Positions 10,284 through 21,353 of a stretch of DNA of 64,000 nucleotides are shown here, piece after piece. This stretch comes from Trichomonas vaginalis G3 (taxonomy: Eukaryota; Parabasalia; Trichomonadida; Trichomonadidae), in assembly GCF_026262505.1 (NCBI RefSeq), contig NC_067206.1, positions 23,885,896-23,949,895 on the forward strand, given 5' to 3'. Position 1 is the stretch's first letter, and every line of letters begins with the position of its first letter. The notes beneath the pieces are model-generated. The model had not been told where the DNA came from and did not search any database. It saw only the letters and a list, made by a program, of their open reading frames with translations. The position numbers were made by a program, and so were the translations under genes.

Positions 10284-10968
10284 ATCTTTCAACATTAGTC
10301 ATGCTACATTGTGCACGTTAACAACGTCTAACGAAAATTCAAATCAATATATTGTTAAGTAAAAATTAATTTGTTAATATTATAAAAAAAGCTCAAAATG
10401 ATAACCTTTCAATTTTTCTGATGGAAATATACAGATACTATACTCTAATTAGCTTATTTGTTTATAAAAAAAATTTTAGATATTGTAAATATGAACAATG
10501 ACCAGCAATAGTGTCAAATATAATGTTGTTTGTTAGCATAAACCATTCTGGGAGATATTATCTGCACTGTTCCGCATTTATAATTTGGGACAAAGTTTAT
10601 CTCATATCAAATAGGAATGAAAGAATAAGATACATATAGGGGCATCATGCTCCTCTTACACTTTCATTCTTATGCTGAAGTCAATAAATTTGGAGTTAAA
10701 GTCTTAATATTAACTCATAGTTTATTAACTTTGGCGAAATAATTGTAGGCTACAAGGCACTTATTTAGAACCAGTATCTCGTAACAAAAATAAGGTGTAC
10801 TTCCGTTTCTAGGGAAACATCGATTCTATAGATCAGTGCCACATAACTTAACATTCCAATTATAGGTGGAGAAAAGTAACTATGGGCAAACAATGTAGTT
10901 ACTTTACCTTGTTTGTCTATAAATACTTTGAAATCAAAGCATAGATTGTCACTTTTATTAAAATATAA
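10284..10968. other. Intergenic region with weak inverted repeats
   Basis: No protein gene. Inverted repeats occur at about 10611-10672 (GAATGAAAG against CTTTCATTC) and 10875-10908 (AAAGTAACTA against TAGTTACTTT). A small structured RNA is possible but none is recognised. TCACTTTT at 10949 is an initiator-like site 20 bases before the next start codon. Confidence 0.4.
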
Positions 10969-11421
10969 ATGACATTTCCTTCATCACTAATTTCTGTTTC
11001 TGTAATTGGACCAGACAAAAGTCCAATATACATCAAAAAGAATGATGATGAAAAAGAGTCTCTTGAAGTCGAAGCTACATTATTTGAAGCAATTCAAATT
11101 ATAGACGCGCTACCTCCTAAAATATACGTTCGCTCATCAGATAGATTACTTGCAAGAGTACACAAAACAGACAAATTCACTTTATGGGCTTATAAAGCTA
11201 GTTTAAACTATATTATTATTGCAATTACTCCAACGCCTCTTATAATTCTAGAAAAAGTAATGCTTCAATTTTTAGAAAAGGTTAAAGATGCTATGTTTTA
11301 TGCATTTACTGATCCATTCTATAATTCATTTGCACCTTTAACATCTAAGATTTTTGATCAGAAAGTCTTAGAGCTTTCTGCATCTGTTGTACCACAAACA
11401 GTTTCGGGATCACCTCAGTAA
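10969..11421 (+). CDS. TRAPP complex subunit, TRAPPC2/sedlin-like
   Basis: A 150-residue protein with the pattern of the sedlin fold: a hydrophobic first strand SVSVIGPDKSPIYI (residues 9-22), a helix with an LFEAIQIIDAL-like segment, a middle strand FTLWAYKASLNYIIIAIT, and the C-terminal helix motif ending in DPFYNSFAPLTSKIFDQKV (about 120-138). In the family, NPFY..I.S..FD corresponds to this last motif. TRAPP subunits tether ER-derived vesicles at the Golgi and help activate Rab/Ypt1 GTPases. The length is usual for TRAPPC2 or TRAPPC2L; which of the two cannot be decided. The start ATG is preceded by an initiator-like TCACTTTT. The flanking ArfGAP is also a vesicle-traffic gene, although the two are 600 bp apart with separate promoters. 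Confidence 0.75.
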   Translation: MTFPSSLISVSVIGPDKSPIYIKKNDDEKESLEVEATLFEAIQIIDALPPKIYVRSSDRLLARVHKTDKFTLWAYKASLNYIIIAITPTPLIILEKVMLQFLEKVKDAMFYAFTDPFYNSFAPLTSKIFDQKVLELSASVVPQTVSGSPQ

Positions 11422-12033
11422 ATTTATGTTACATATTTTTTGTAAATTTCGATTCATAATAAACTTTATCCATTTGTTTATGCTTTTAAGGTTGACTATA
11501 CACTGCAATGGTAATAATTTGTTTTTATCATTTTTATAACTAAAATTATTTTTTATTTAAATTTTGTGACATTAATAATAATGTTGGCACCATATGTATT
11601 GCATTATTTTCTTAATTGGACTTTATACACTGAGTTTTTGGACATATTCATTTGCCAACTCATTTAAATTAGACAATTTGAATGCATAGGATCAAAAAGT
11701 TCATATTAAATTACATGTATTAGTTTATATACATCTAACTATCAATAGATTTAGGCTAACTATTGATAGGACTCAGTAAAAAAAGTGTTCAAGATATTAA
11801 AAATCATAACATGGAAAAACCTTATAAGCTAGTCAACGTTTGTTAGCCGTTTTGGTCTAATCAAATGATTTGGATCCTGCTTGCATGAAATGAATTCATT
11901 GCTTTCTGATTGAAAAATTTAGAGTAAGGAAAAAAGATTCTTCATCAATTATTTTGTCAGTATTCTAAGGGTTGCTTTGGTAGCGTTTTTTTGTCAAGAT
12001 TTTCTTCCCATTGAAAATCAAAAATTTCGGCTG
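11422..12033. other. Intergenic region
   Basis: AT-rich sequence between the TRAPP-like and ArfGAP genes. The ArfGAP frame stays open upstream to 11977, but only from a TTG codon; the first ATG is 12034. Confidence 0.4.
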
Positions 12034-14004
12034 ATGACCGGTTTGCAGGAGATCAGGAAACTCATGAATCTCCCAGAAAATCAAGTCTGTGCTGATTGCC
12101 AATCTGCAAAGCCTGACTGGGCATCAACAACATTTGGTGCATTTATCTGTCTGAAATGTAGTGGAATCCATCGTTCTCTTGGAACACATATTACATTAGT
12201 TAGATCATGTACTTTAGATTCCTGGCCTCCAAAGTTACTTTCTGTGATGCAAGCTGTTGGAAATCAAAAAGTTAACGAATATTTCGAAGCAAATTTACCT
12301 GCAAATTTCCAAAGACCGAAAGGAACAGATACTATGGCAATGAAAAGATTCATTGAAGACAAATATGTTGCTAGAAAATACGCCGATAAAACACGTGATC
12401 CGCCACATCTTACTCTGCTTGGAAATACTCCAGTACATACATCCACGCCAACGTTTGAACAACCAAAACCATCAAATCCCATTCCTTCTGTCCTTGGATC
12501 CAAAACAATGACAAGATCTCAATCTCAAAATGCAAATATCGATGATGTTGTTGCAAGTATATCAGCTACAACACCATCAACACGTGGTAAGCTAAGAGCT
12601 CGTCATATGAGAACAGCCCGAGAAACTCATGTTCTCTCTCATTCTAACTCGGCCAATTCAATTAATGAACAAGAGCCAGTACAAGCGCCACAAGTTCAAG
12701 AAGAACAAGAAAATACAAACATTGATGACTTCTTTAACGACGAACCAGCACCAAAACCAAAAACTCATACAATTAAAACGACAAAAACTGTCAAAACGCG
12801 TCAAAAAGTTACTAAAAAGCAAACTACGGAAAGTATTGAAACTAAACCTCCACAACCTGAAGTTAAATTAACAAATACTGAAATCGATGATTTCTTCAAC
12901 GATTCTCCGAAGCCACAACCGCAAATACAGCCAAAGCAACAACTTGTACAACCATCTAAGCCACAAGAAACCCAATCTCAAAAGAAGAAAACCGTAATTG
13001 TCCGACCACAACCGAAACCAGTCCAAGTTGAAGAAGAAGAGGAAGAGGAACAGAAAGAGGAAAGCCTTGCCGATAAATTGGATTTACATTTAGACGATGA
13101 AGCCAACAAAGAAGAAATTGATGATTTCTTTGACAACGACGATGAAGGAAACCAAGAAGAACCAAAAGAAATCAAGCAATTGCCTCCTCTCCAACCAATG
13201 AACACCACCATAAACACTCAACCGAAACTCAAAACATACGATGACGATGCTCCAAATCCATTCATTGAAAAGCCACAAAAAGAAGAAAAAATTGAAGAAC
13301 AAAATAATGATTATTCATCAATGCCAAATGTAAATGAAGGAAATGAAGATGACATCGATGATTTCTTTAGTGATAATCCAAAACCAAAAGTAGAAACACA
13401 GCCTCCACAAAGACAAAAGACACAATATGAATCATGTAGTTTTGTTCCATCGAAAGAAACATATCATCCAACACAAATCGATAAACCAGAATTTATCGAA
13501 AAGATGGAACAAGGCTTTGATAAAGCGAAAGAGAAATCTAAACAAGCATTAGAATATCTCAAAGGAAAAATTAACAAACTAATGTCAAAAGATGAAGAAC
13601 AAACTCAACAACAAACAACTCAGATTTCTCAACCACCAAGACAAACGAATTCAACTTATCAATCATATGGATCAGCATCAGCATTCACGAAACCATCAAC
13701 ACCTGATGAAGACATTGATGATTTCTTTGGCGAACCAAAACCAAAACAAAATACTCAGCTTCTAAATCCACAGCAAAGCCAGAATGATTCACAAAAAGTT
13801 TATAAGATTCATAAAAGAGGAACTCCACAACCAGTTTCAAACAACGAAACAAAACAACAAACAATAACAAGACAACAACAAAAACCAAAGAAAGAAGAAA
13901 CATTAGACGACGCTCTTGAGTTCATTGTTGGTGACACTTCAACGAGTCAGTCGTCATCAAGTACTGTACAAAAAAAAAGAACAAAAATTCATAGAAAAGT
14001 ATAA
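12034..14004 (+). CDS. ArfGAP domain protein with five IDDFF motifs
   Basis: A 656-residue protein. The N-terminal ArfGAP domain (about residues 1-120) has the CX2CX16CX2C zinc finger (CADCQS...FICLKC) and the catalytic-arginine region SGIHRSLGTH, so it should stimulate GTP hydrolysis by Arf GTPases on Golgi or endosomal membranes. The rest is a long, low-complexity, probably disordered tail rich in P, Q, E and K. It carries IDDFF at about residues 230, 283, 362, 440 and 560, usually followed by an acidic residue, P and KPK. Repeated acidic-phenylalanine motifs in vesicle-coat regulators often bind adaptor or coat domains; that role here is inference. A charged amphipathic segment lies near 490-525. 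ATG 12034 is chosen because upstream codons in frame lack ATG and the zinc finger starts shortly after. It resembles SMAP/ArfGAP1-type proteins in domain order. Confidence 0.9.
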   Translation: MTGLQEIRKLMNLPENQVCADCQSAKPDWASTTFGAFICLKCSGIHRSLGTHITLVRSCTLDSWPPKLLSVMQAVGNQKVNEYFEANLPANFQRPKGTDTMAMKRFIEDKYVARKYADKTRDPPHLTLLGNTPVHTSTPTFEQPKPSNPIPSVLGSKTMTRSQSQNANIDDVVASISATTPSTRGKLRARHMRTARETHVLSHSNSANSINEQEPVQAPQVQEEQENTNIDDFFNDEPAPKPKTHTIKTTKTVKTRQKVTKKQTTESIETKPPQPEVKLTNTEIDDFFNDSPKPQPQIQPKQQLVQPSKPQETQSQKKKTVIVRPQPKPVQVEEEEEEEQKEESLADKLDLHLDDEANKEEIDDFFDNDDEGNQEEPKEIKQLPPLQPMNTTINTQPKLKTYDDDAPNPFIEKPQKEEKIEEQNNDYSSMPNVNEGNEDDIDDFFSDNPKPKVETQPPQRQKTQYESCSFVPSKETYHPTQIDKPEFIEKMEQGFDKAKEKSKQALEYLKGKINKLMSKDEEQTQQQTTQISQPPRQTNSTYQSYGSASAFTKPSTPDEDIDDFFGEPKPKQNTQLLNPQQSQNDSQKVYKIHKRGTPQPVSNNETKQQTITRQQQKPKKEETLDDALEFIVGDTSTSQSSSSTVQKKRTKIHRKV

Positions 14005-14548
14005 ATTTTTATTCATAGTTAGTTTATTTTTATAAAATTCTTTCTCATATACTATTATCACTTTTTTCCCCCTTAATTTGCAGATAATACTTTTTTACCA
14101 AATTAGATTTCTTTTTAGATCTTTCGTCCAAACTTCTGAATTTTAGCAATGTTTTGCCCCAAAAGCATTCAAAATTTGAGAGAATAGAGAGTTATATAGT
14201 TGTTTCGCTGCTTTGTAAAACCCCATTAGGCAATTGTGTACACATATATATCCTTGTGCAGAATGCATATATCTTTGTCTTTTAATAGTCAAATATGATA
14301 TGATTCTATATCAATTTGTTCATTAATTCTTAATAAAAATCTTTTTCATATCTACAATAGATGCTTTTGATTAAGTGAATGAGTATAGTTCTGTATGTGG
14401 AAAATACAATGTACTATAATAACATCCGAAACTAAAACATTTGAATAAAAATTTTTATTTGTATATCATTTGACTGTTTTATATTAATATTTCACAGTAT
14501 AATTGTTTCAGTATTGATAATTCACAATATTTATATCATAAATTAATT
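14005..14548. other. Intergenic region
   Basis: AT-rich sequence; no gene, repeat or RNA recognised. Confidence 0.4.
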
Positions 14549-16420
14549 ATGTTATGGATTCCTTTGATAGCACTCGAAGTAGCATTTGGTAGTTTACTAT
14601 CATTTTGCATTTTACCAGCAGAACTGAACATATACGTAATCATTAGTTTTGGAATCCCAACAGGAATTGGTTTATCAACTTTAATTTACTTCATTACATC
14701 ATTATTCTTCGGGCAAAATACATTTCATTTTTTAGTTCAGCTCGGAATATTAGGTTTTCTTACGTTTGTTTTACTAGTTACCGCATTAACATTAAAATTA
14801 AAGATTCGAAAAGCGATAAAGATAAATTATTATGATATAGGAGCATTAGTATTCTATGTATTTTCGTCATACTACATTGTTAAACGATCTTACTTACCTG
14901 CTCCTCGAATTTTTCCAACGAATATGGAACCATTCATTCAAGAAGACTTATCACTTCAAGCAAGTTTCTTACACGGCATAAATAGTCCAAAAATAAACAT
15001 ATTTAGAATGAAACATCCAAATTTTGCAGGATTATCAGTTGTTACTCGTTGGTTAACACCATTACACAGCTCTATGCTTCGTTTAGGCAAAGCATCCATG
15101 AAAATGGGCTTGTTGGCGCCAGCCCTATTCGAAATGATTGCTTATTTACTAGCAATGTACGTATTATCAAAAGATTTTAAGATACCAGAATACATTGCGA
15201 TCATTGTTCCATTCATAGCCTTAAATGTTGGTGGATTTGGCTTTTTCGGATTCTTAATTAATGCAACACGAACAAATCGTTTCGCAGATTACGTTACAGA
15301 CATGTACATGGGTCATCCATCACGTTTTCATCCATTACTCAACATATACTTAGCAAGTCCAGGAACAGTATTCGCTCTTTCGATACTTTCACCATTATAT
15401 GTGATAATTTTCAAAATTGCGAACAAAGCAATCAAATTAGACAAAATTTCATCACTATTTATTGGGTTTATACCAGGTTTGTTATTACCACCATCTCAGC
15501 ATCAAGCATATTTCGGATTTGCAACTTATTTTGCAATTTTTGTTTTACTTTACTTATTTGAAGGAAAAGGCAGCTTTAGTTTTCCATTGATGGCAATAGG
15601 ATTCTGTGCAGGCACTGCATTTCACATTCCACGCATGTTAACTCCGACATTTTTATCTAATTTGTTTGGTATTGAATCTCCATGGGCCATGCTTTACAAG
15701 AGAGGTGTTTTGTTCCCAGCAGTTGATTTCTGGATGGGTATGTATGGAACATTCCAAGTAATATTGCTTTGCGGTTTCTTTTTGTTAAGAAAAAGTGAAC
15801 GTTTATTATTTTTGCCGTCTGTTGTTTGTTTCTTCATTTTTACATTTTTGAAACTTGTTCCTTTCTGTGAGTATACATCAGTCACTGTATTTTGTGTTTT
15901 CATGATTATTTCTGGTGTTGTTTATGCAGCAATTTGGTATCGATTTTCTTTGCTTCCTAAAACATTGGAATCAAAAGGAGTTGTTGCGATGCTTGCTGTT
16001 ATCATGACAGTTATCACATGTTTGTCCAGTGTTATTGGCGCACAGAAACAGTGGACAAACTTGAGTCCTAGTTGGTACGATGTCGATGAAACATTGACAA
16101 CATGGGCGATGAAGAAAACACCAAGAAACAGTGTTTTTCTTGCACCGAGGAGTGACATACAGGCAATTTCAGTCATCGCAGGAAGACAAGTATTCATGAG
16201 CAGCATCAGATCAATGAGACACACTGGTGTAGACAAAGAAAAGAGAGAGAGTGAACTTAAGGAAATAATCGCAAACAATTGCACAGGACTTGAAAAACTT
16301 GTTGATTACATAATTCGAGGAAATTCTGTTGTTAATGATTTGGCCAAAGAAGTTCTTCCAGATTCATGGAGTGAAGTCTATTCAAACCGCGAATATACTG
16401 TTTATCAATATAAAAAATAA
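14549..16420 (+). CDS. Polytopic membrane protein, GT-C glycosyltransferase-like
   Basis: A 623-residue protein with about 12-13 hydrophobic segments from residue 1 to about 495, then a soluble C-terminal domain. The first large loop (about residues 110-170) contains a QEDLSLQASF acidic motif followed by KHPNFAG and TPLHSSM. GT-C glycosyltransferases carry an acidic pair in that loop that binds the dolichol-phosphate sugar donor. The C-terminal part (WAMKKTPRNSVFLAP, then a IAGRQVFMS segment) resembles the lumenal domain seen after the last membrane span in GT-C-like proteins. The assignment rests on this architecture only, and a transporter or an unrelated membrane protein remains possible. 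The start is ATG 14549. Confidence 0.6.
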   Translation: MLWIPLIALEVAFGSLLSFCILPAELNIYVIISFGIPTGIGLSTLIYFITSLFFGQNTFHFLVQLGILGFLTFVLLVTALTLKLKIRKAIKINYYDIGALVFYVFSSYYIVKRSYLPAPRIFPTNMEPFIQEDLSLQASFLHGINSPKINIFRMKHPNFAGLSVVTRWLTPLHSSMLRLGKASMKMGLLAPALFEMIAYLLAMYVLSKDFKIPEYIAIIVPFIALNVGGFGFFGFLINATRTNRFADYVTDMYMGHPSRFHPLLNIYLASPGTVFALSILSPLYVIIFKIANKAIKLDKISSLFIGFIPGLLLPPSQHQAYFGFATYFAIFVLLYLFEGKGSFSFPLMAIGFCAGTAFHIPRMLTPTFLSNLFGIESPWAMLYKRGVLFPAVDFWMGMYGTFQVILLCGFFLLRKSERLLFLPSVVCFFIFTFLKLVPFCEYTSVTVFCVFMIISGVVYAAIWYRFSLLPKTLESKGVVAMLAVIMTVITCLSSVIGAQKQWTNLSPSWYDVDETLTTWAMKKTPRNSVFLAPRSDIQAISVIAGRQVFMSSIRSMRHTGVDKEKRESELKEIIANNCTGLEKLVDYIIRGNSVVNDLAKEVLPDSWSEVYSNREYTVYQYKK

Positions 16421-17250
16421 CAAATAAATTGTTTTTATTTTTAGTTTTAAAAATCTACTATTTTAAGGGATCCCTTAGTTTACAAAAAATACGTTATTTA
16501 CACCCTGAGTCTTCTTATTGAGATCTTTTTTAGATTTTGAAACAATGAAAAGTTAGAGTATGATCAATGTATGCTAGATTTAAGTTTATTCCTAAAAATA
16601 TCAATTTTATCATAGAGAAAAAGTACATTTAAGTCCAAAAAATTGAATAGTTGAAAACTAATGCAATGAGTCCTTAAGAATTGCTTCCTGATTTATTAAT
16701 TTATATATACAAAATTTATCAGAACTATTACTTTTCGTCCTTAGGACAATGGATTTGGCCATCAATAAAAGAAAGTACCCTTAGAATTTATAAAAATTTT
16801 CAAATTAAGGGGGCACTTATTTTCTGAGACTCTCTCAAAAAATTCAGTACAGGCGTGAATAGGTCCTTAGATTCTTAACAAATTTTATTAGTTAAAAATA
16901 TTACAATGATTCAATAGTAAAATGAAATTCTAAAGTTTCCGAATTAAACTTTATGAAATTACAATTTAATTTAACTTCAAGGATATATTTTGACACAAAA
17001 TAGCTTTTCATTGACAATGATTGTCTATGATTGCATCATTAATATGTATTGAAAACATTATCACGTGATTGTTTCTTAAAATACATTATGATTATGCAAG
17101 TCGATTTTCCGAAGAATGCACAATTTTTTGACACACAAGCACAATTAAATTACCACTTTCTGACATTATCTCAAATATTCACTTAAGTTAATGAAAAGCC
17201 AAAAAGAAAATAATTGATTAATTAAGTAAAAAACAAATAAACACAACATT
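16421..17250. other. Intergenic region between convergent genes
   Basis: AT-rich 3' flank of the membrane-protein gene and of the coiled-coil gene on the other strand. No feature was recognised. Confidence 0.4.
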
Positions 17251-20200
17251 TTAGTTTACAAATGGTAATTGTTGAAGTGATCTAAGCTCCGATGAGGTGA
17301 TATGCGCCCGAAGAAATGCCATGTCAGGCGATTTTCCATCAATAACTCTCATTAGCTCATTAATGACTCTCTTGGCACCATCAATCTCGGATGAAGCTGA
17401 TCTGGCTGCAATCTTTGATGTTTCAACTTCTGTTATTAAATCTTTTTCTCTCAAGTAAAATTTCTTTCTTTCTTCTTCAAAATCTTTTGATGATCTTTCT
17501 AACATATTCTTCAATCTTTCATTCTCACGTTTGGAATCAGCAACTGCAGTATCATAAGTCTTTTTAAGAGTTAGAATTTCTGCTCCGTGTGAATTACTCA
17601 TCTCTTTCTTAATGTCATTAGTTCTCTTTTCAACCAAAAAATGACATGCATCAATTGCTTTCGAACCAACAAAACCTTGTATTGAAGCTTCCCGAATCAC
17701 AGTTTTAATTTCAGTTTGTAAAGAAATGAATTCATCAGAAACATTTCTAATGCATTGATTAATCGCCATTTTTTGTCTTTCATCAATAGGAATGTTCAGT
17801 TTTAGATAATTATTTTGTGAAAAATTAAGAGCTTTCTCAAGGAATGATGACAAAAAAGCTAAATCATCAAACATATGTGATATTCCATCAAGTATATCAT
17901 TACCATATAATATATTAATCTTTTGAGTGATTTTTTCTTGCAATGTCACCAAATTATTATATTTTTCAACAAAATTCTTGAGTTTTTCCAATGTATCACC
18001 TCTATTTCCTAATTTTTCACATTCCTTTCTAAGATTATCAAGGTATTCTGCCGATTTCTCAATATCATCTCCAAATATAATCTTCAATTTTGTCAATCTT
18101 TCTCTGAGTTCTTTTTCTGTCTTTATTTGAGCATTGACAATTTGTTGGAACTCATCATTTGTGTTCGCCCCGATGAAAGACAATAAAGAGTTTGTCATTT
18201 CTTTCCTTTGTTTGATCTCATTGTTCAGTTTGAGAATTTCCTGTGGAATATTTGTTGGTTCTGTTGTTCCACATAATTTGCAAATCGAACGCAACAAAGA
18301 ATTTTGTTGCTCATTCTTTTCTTTGAGTTCTGTAATTGTTTTTGACAAATAGAAAGAAATAGACATCGGATCAGTGGTTCCAAACTGTTTGCATATAGAT
18401 TCAAGCAAAGAAACATGGACAGAAACCTTTCCTGGTATTTCATGAATGTTAAGATTTGGATATATCTTGTGCAATGACTCAAAAACAACTTTCATTTGTG
18501 TCAAAACAATATAAAGAGATTTCTGGTCTTTTACTTGAGGAAACAGGCTACTAATGATTTCAGTGTTCTGTTTGGATTCACTAATATATGTTTTCATAGC
18601 AGCAATGGTCTGGTAATGTTCACCAAATATTTTTTGAAGTTCTGAAAATTCTGTCACTTTTTGTATTAAAACTTGAACTAAATCAGAATAATTATCATTA
18701 GATTTCAAGATCAAAGGTCTTAATGGTTCAAGCATTGATAATTGCAATCTAAGTTTGTCATTTTCGAGCTTGAGTGAATGATACAATTCATTGAATTTCT
18801 TTTGAGATTCATTTTCATTTTGACTCATTAATTTTTCGAGTTCATTGACATGTTCTGTCAAAATAACAAGCTTTTTATCACTTGTTTCTTTCTCTCGTTT
18901 GATCTTATCGATTTGTCTTTGATATTCATCAGAAACTCTTTGTCTTTCTATGAGTTCTGATGATTTAACACGTTCTAAATCAGCTACAAACCTTGCTCTT
19001 TCTATTTCCATGTCATTACTCTTCTTTTTGATTTCGGATAACAAATCATCTTTCGATTTTTGCATTTGTTCCTTATCTTTTTGGAATTTTAATTCAGAAA
19101 ATTTGATTTCAGCACTAAGTTTATCTTTTTCAGAATTAAGAGTATTGATTTTGGATTCATAATCTTGAATAATCGAATTCTTTTCTTGCAATGATTGTTC
19201 TCTAATTTCAGACATCTTTGATTCGTATTCATTGATTGTTGTTGCTTGAATTGTAATTTGAATTTTTGATTCTGACACTTCTTTCGTTCTTTGCAACAAA
19301 TCATTCTGTAAAACAGAAATTTTCATTTGATACTCATCAATTTCCTTCTCTATTTTCTTATGATAATCACTAATTTCTTTCTCTATTTGCTTCTTCTCAG
19401 ATTGGCTTTGGTTTAACTGTAAAACACTGGCCAAAGATTCACTTTTTGCTTCTGCAAATTTTTCTGTCAAATTTTTATTTTCTAATTTTTCATTTTCCAG
19501 CTTTTGAGATAATTCACTTACTTTATTTTCTAATTCAGATTGAGTTTGTTGTAGGCCTTCAACGAGATCAGCTCTTTCCTTGGCAATTTTGTATTCTTTT
19601 TCTAAATTTTCGAAATCAGATTTTGTATTTGCCAAATTATCCTCTAATTCACTCAATCTAAGCTTTGTTGCTTTAAGCTGTGACTCATTTTCATCATTTC
19701 TTGTTAATGTTTCCTGCAATTTCTTTTCACTTTCTTGCAAATTCAGAATTGTTTGTGAAGAATTGCTCTTAAACGTTTCATTCTCTGATAAAAGATTCTC
19801 TATCTTCAAGTCTTTTATTTCCAAATCTTTTGTTGCTCTTGTCAATTGTAAAGTTAACTCAGTGTTTTCTTTTTCCAATTTTTCACTTTTTTCTCTAACA
19901 ATTGAAAGATTTTGTAGTTGTTCTTTAGCATCATTTAATTCATTCCTTATTGAATCTAATTCATCGAGATCTCTTAAACTCAATTCACTTTGTGAAAGTT
20001 TTGTTTTCAATTCCGAATTTTCTGATTTTAGTAGTTTGTTTTCTTGTGTCAATTCATCGTTATTCCATGTAAGATCATTGAGCTGAAGTCTGTGTTCTTT
20101 ATTTTCTTTCTCTAACTCAACCATTTTTTGAATAGCATCGTTACTTTGATTTTCCAAAAGTGACAACCTTTCAATTTGATGTTCCTTTAGTTCTATTTCG

Positions 20201-21291
20201 GCATGTGCCATTGATAGTTTATAGCTAAGTGAATCATTGTCTGCTTTGAGTGACTTACAGACGTTTTTGAGCTTATCTATCGCTTCTTTATTTTGATTAA
20301 TTTGTGATTTTGATCTTTCAATATTTTGAATTGTTTTTTGCAGTATTTTGATTTGATTATCCTTTTCTTCTATGTTTTCTTTAAGTTCGTCAATGACTTT
20401 CGATGAGTTTTCCATGAATTTTTCTTTATCCATCACATCTTGACTGATATTTTCAAGATGTCCCATACATTTGTTTAGCTTCTCGATTTCAGATTGTTGT
20501 TCTTTGACTTTAAGCTCTGATGTCTGATATTGAGAGGTAATTTTTCGAACTTCTGTTTGCAAATCTTCAATAATATTGCGGTATTCGGCTATTTTCTTTT
20601 GATATTTAGCTTGAATTTTGGAAGAATGATCTTTAAATTGTTCTTGAAGCCCTTTATATGAGGAAATTGCATTTTCTGCATCTGAATCGATTTTATACTT
20701 TATATTTTGAACTGATTGATGTAAAAAACTCGATGTTTTCTCTTGAAATTTGGAATAAACACCATTCATTCTAGAAATTAATAACTTTAATTGATTATTA
20801 TCTTCGTTAAGTTTAATTAACTCGTTTTTAATAGTAAATAACTTTGATTTTGGAACTTGTATGACATTTGGATCTGATTGTAGTTTGCTTAAACGCTTTT
20901 TAAATTTTAATATTATGTCGTTATTTTCAGGATCAATGCTTGGATTACTATCTATTTGATTTAGAATAAGCATACCTATTTGTTCCATTTCTAATTCTTT
21001 TTCTGTACCAAAACATGCTTCAATAGCTCGTATTCTTTGATATAAGTCTTGTATGTATTTTTCCCGATCATCTGTTAAGTATTTTTCTATTAATTCACAT
21101 ATTCTATCTGGTATGAAGAGTACAGACTCTGGGCTCTCAAACATTATCTTAATATAATCATCTTTCGCATTTGATGACAAGATTTTTTGAAGTGAATTTA
21201 AGAAGGATACTTTTCTTCGCTGAAAAACGCTCAAAATTCCATTAGAAAGGTCTTCACTACTTTTGGAATCAATCAAGCGAAGAGAATACAT
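17251..21291 (-). CDS. Large coiled-coil protein
   Basis: A 1346-residue protein, almost all predicted coiled coil: long runs rich in E, K, L, Q, N and S with heptad-like leucines from about residue 110 to 880. A less regular middle (about 880-1100) contains two similar segments (LLESICKQFGTTDPMSISF and LLRSICKLCGTTEPTNIPQ), and a short coil leads to a C-terminus ending in SSELRSLQQLPFVN. The first 90 residues are not coiled. No enzymatic domain is visible. Such proteins are common in trichomonads and usually scaffold cytoskeletal or Golgi structures; the exact role is unknown. The start ATG at 21291 lies 62 bp from the divergent hydrolase gene, so the two probably share a promoter region. 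Confidence 0.85.
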   Translation of the reverse strand: MYSLRLIDSKSSEDLSNGILSVFQRRKVSFLNSLQKILSSNAKDDYIKIMFESPESVLFIPDRICELIEKYLTDDREKYIQDLYQRIRAIEACFGTEKELEMEQIGMLILNQIDSNPSIDPENNDIILKFKKRLSKLQSDPNVIQVPKSKLFTIKNELIKLNEDNNQLKLLISRMNGVYSKFQEKTSSFLHQSVQNIKYKIDSDAENAISSYKGLQEQFKDHSSKIQAKYQKKIAEYRNIIEDLQTEVRKITSQYQTSELKVKEQQSEIEKLNKCMGHLENISQDVMDKEKFMENSSKVIDELKENIEEKDNQIKILQKTIQNIERSKSQINQNKEAIDKLKNVCKSLKADNDSLSYKLSMAHAEIELKEHQIERLSLLENQSNDAIQKMVELEKENKEHRLQLNDLTWNNDELTQENKLLKSENSELKTKLSQSELSLRDLDELDSIRNELNDAKEQLQNLSIVREKSEKLEKENTELTLQLTRATKDLEIKDLKIENLLSENETFKSNSSQTILNLQESEKKLQETLTRNDENESQLKATKLRLSELEDNLANTKSDFENLEKEYKIAKERADLVEGLQQTQSELENKVSELSQKLENEKLENKNLTEKFAEAKSESLASVLQLNQSQSEKKQIEKEISDYHKKIEKEIDEYQMKISVLQNDLLQRTKEVSESKIQITIQATTINEYESKMSEIREQSLQEKNSIIQDYESKINTLNSEKDKLSAEIKFSELKFQKDKEQMQKSKDDLLSEIKKKSNDMEIERARFVADLERVKSSELIERQRVSDEYQRQIDKIKREKETSDKKLVILTEHVNELEKLMSQNENESQKKFNELYHSLKLENDKLRLQLSMLEPLRPLILKSNDNYSDLVQVLIQKVTEFSELQKIFGEHYQTIAAMKTYISESKQNTEIISSLFPQVKDQKSLYIVLTQMKVVFESLHKIYPNLNIHEIPGKVSVHVSLLESICKQFGTTDPMSISFYLSKTITELKEKNEQQNSLLRSICKLCGTTEPTNIPQEILKLNNEIKQRKEMTNSLLSFIGANTNDEFQQIVNAQIKTEKELRERLTKLKIIFGDDIEKSAEYLDNLRKECEKLGNRGDTLEKLKNFVEKYNNLVTLQEKITQKINILYGNDILDGISHMFDDLAFLSSFLEKALNFSQNNYLKLNIPIDERQKMAINQCIRNVSDEFISLQTEIKTVIREASIQGFVGSKAIDACHFLVEKRTNDIKKEMSNSHGAEILTLKKTYDTAVADSKRENERLKNMLERSSKDFEEERKKFYLREKDLITEVETSKIAARSASSEIDGAKRVINELMRVIDGKSPDMAFLRAHITSSELRSLQQLPFVN

Positions 21292-21353
21292 TTTTTACCG
21301 CGAAAAAAAATTGACATTTTATATTTGACATGTAAATTTTTTTAAATTACAAG
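21292..21353. promoter_or_regulatory. Compact divergent promoter
   Basis: Sixty-two bases separate the start codons of two divergent genes. The interval contains TTGACATTTTATATTTGACA (two TTGACA-like boxes) and T/A tracts. It must contain both start sites if transcripts have the short leaders typical of trichomonads. No canonical initiator was pinned down. Confidence 0.45.

Noticed and set aside
10590-10930. A snRNA or other structured RNA
   Set aside because: Two short inverted repeats exist, but no known RNA motif could be recognised.
17927-20086. Plus-strand frames opposite the large coiled-coil gene
   Set aside because: They are antisense shadows of a highly biased coding sequence, rich in F and S, the complement of E- and K-rich codons.
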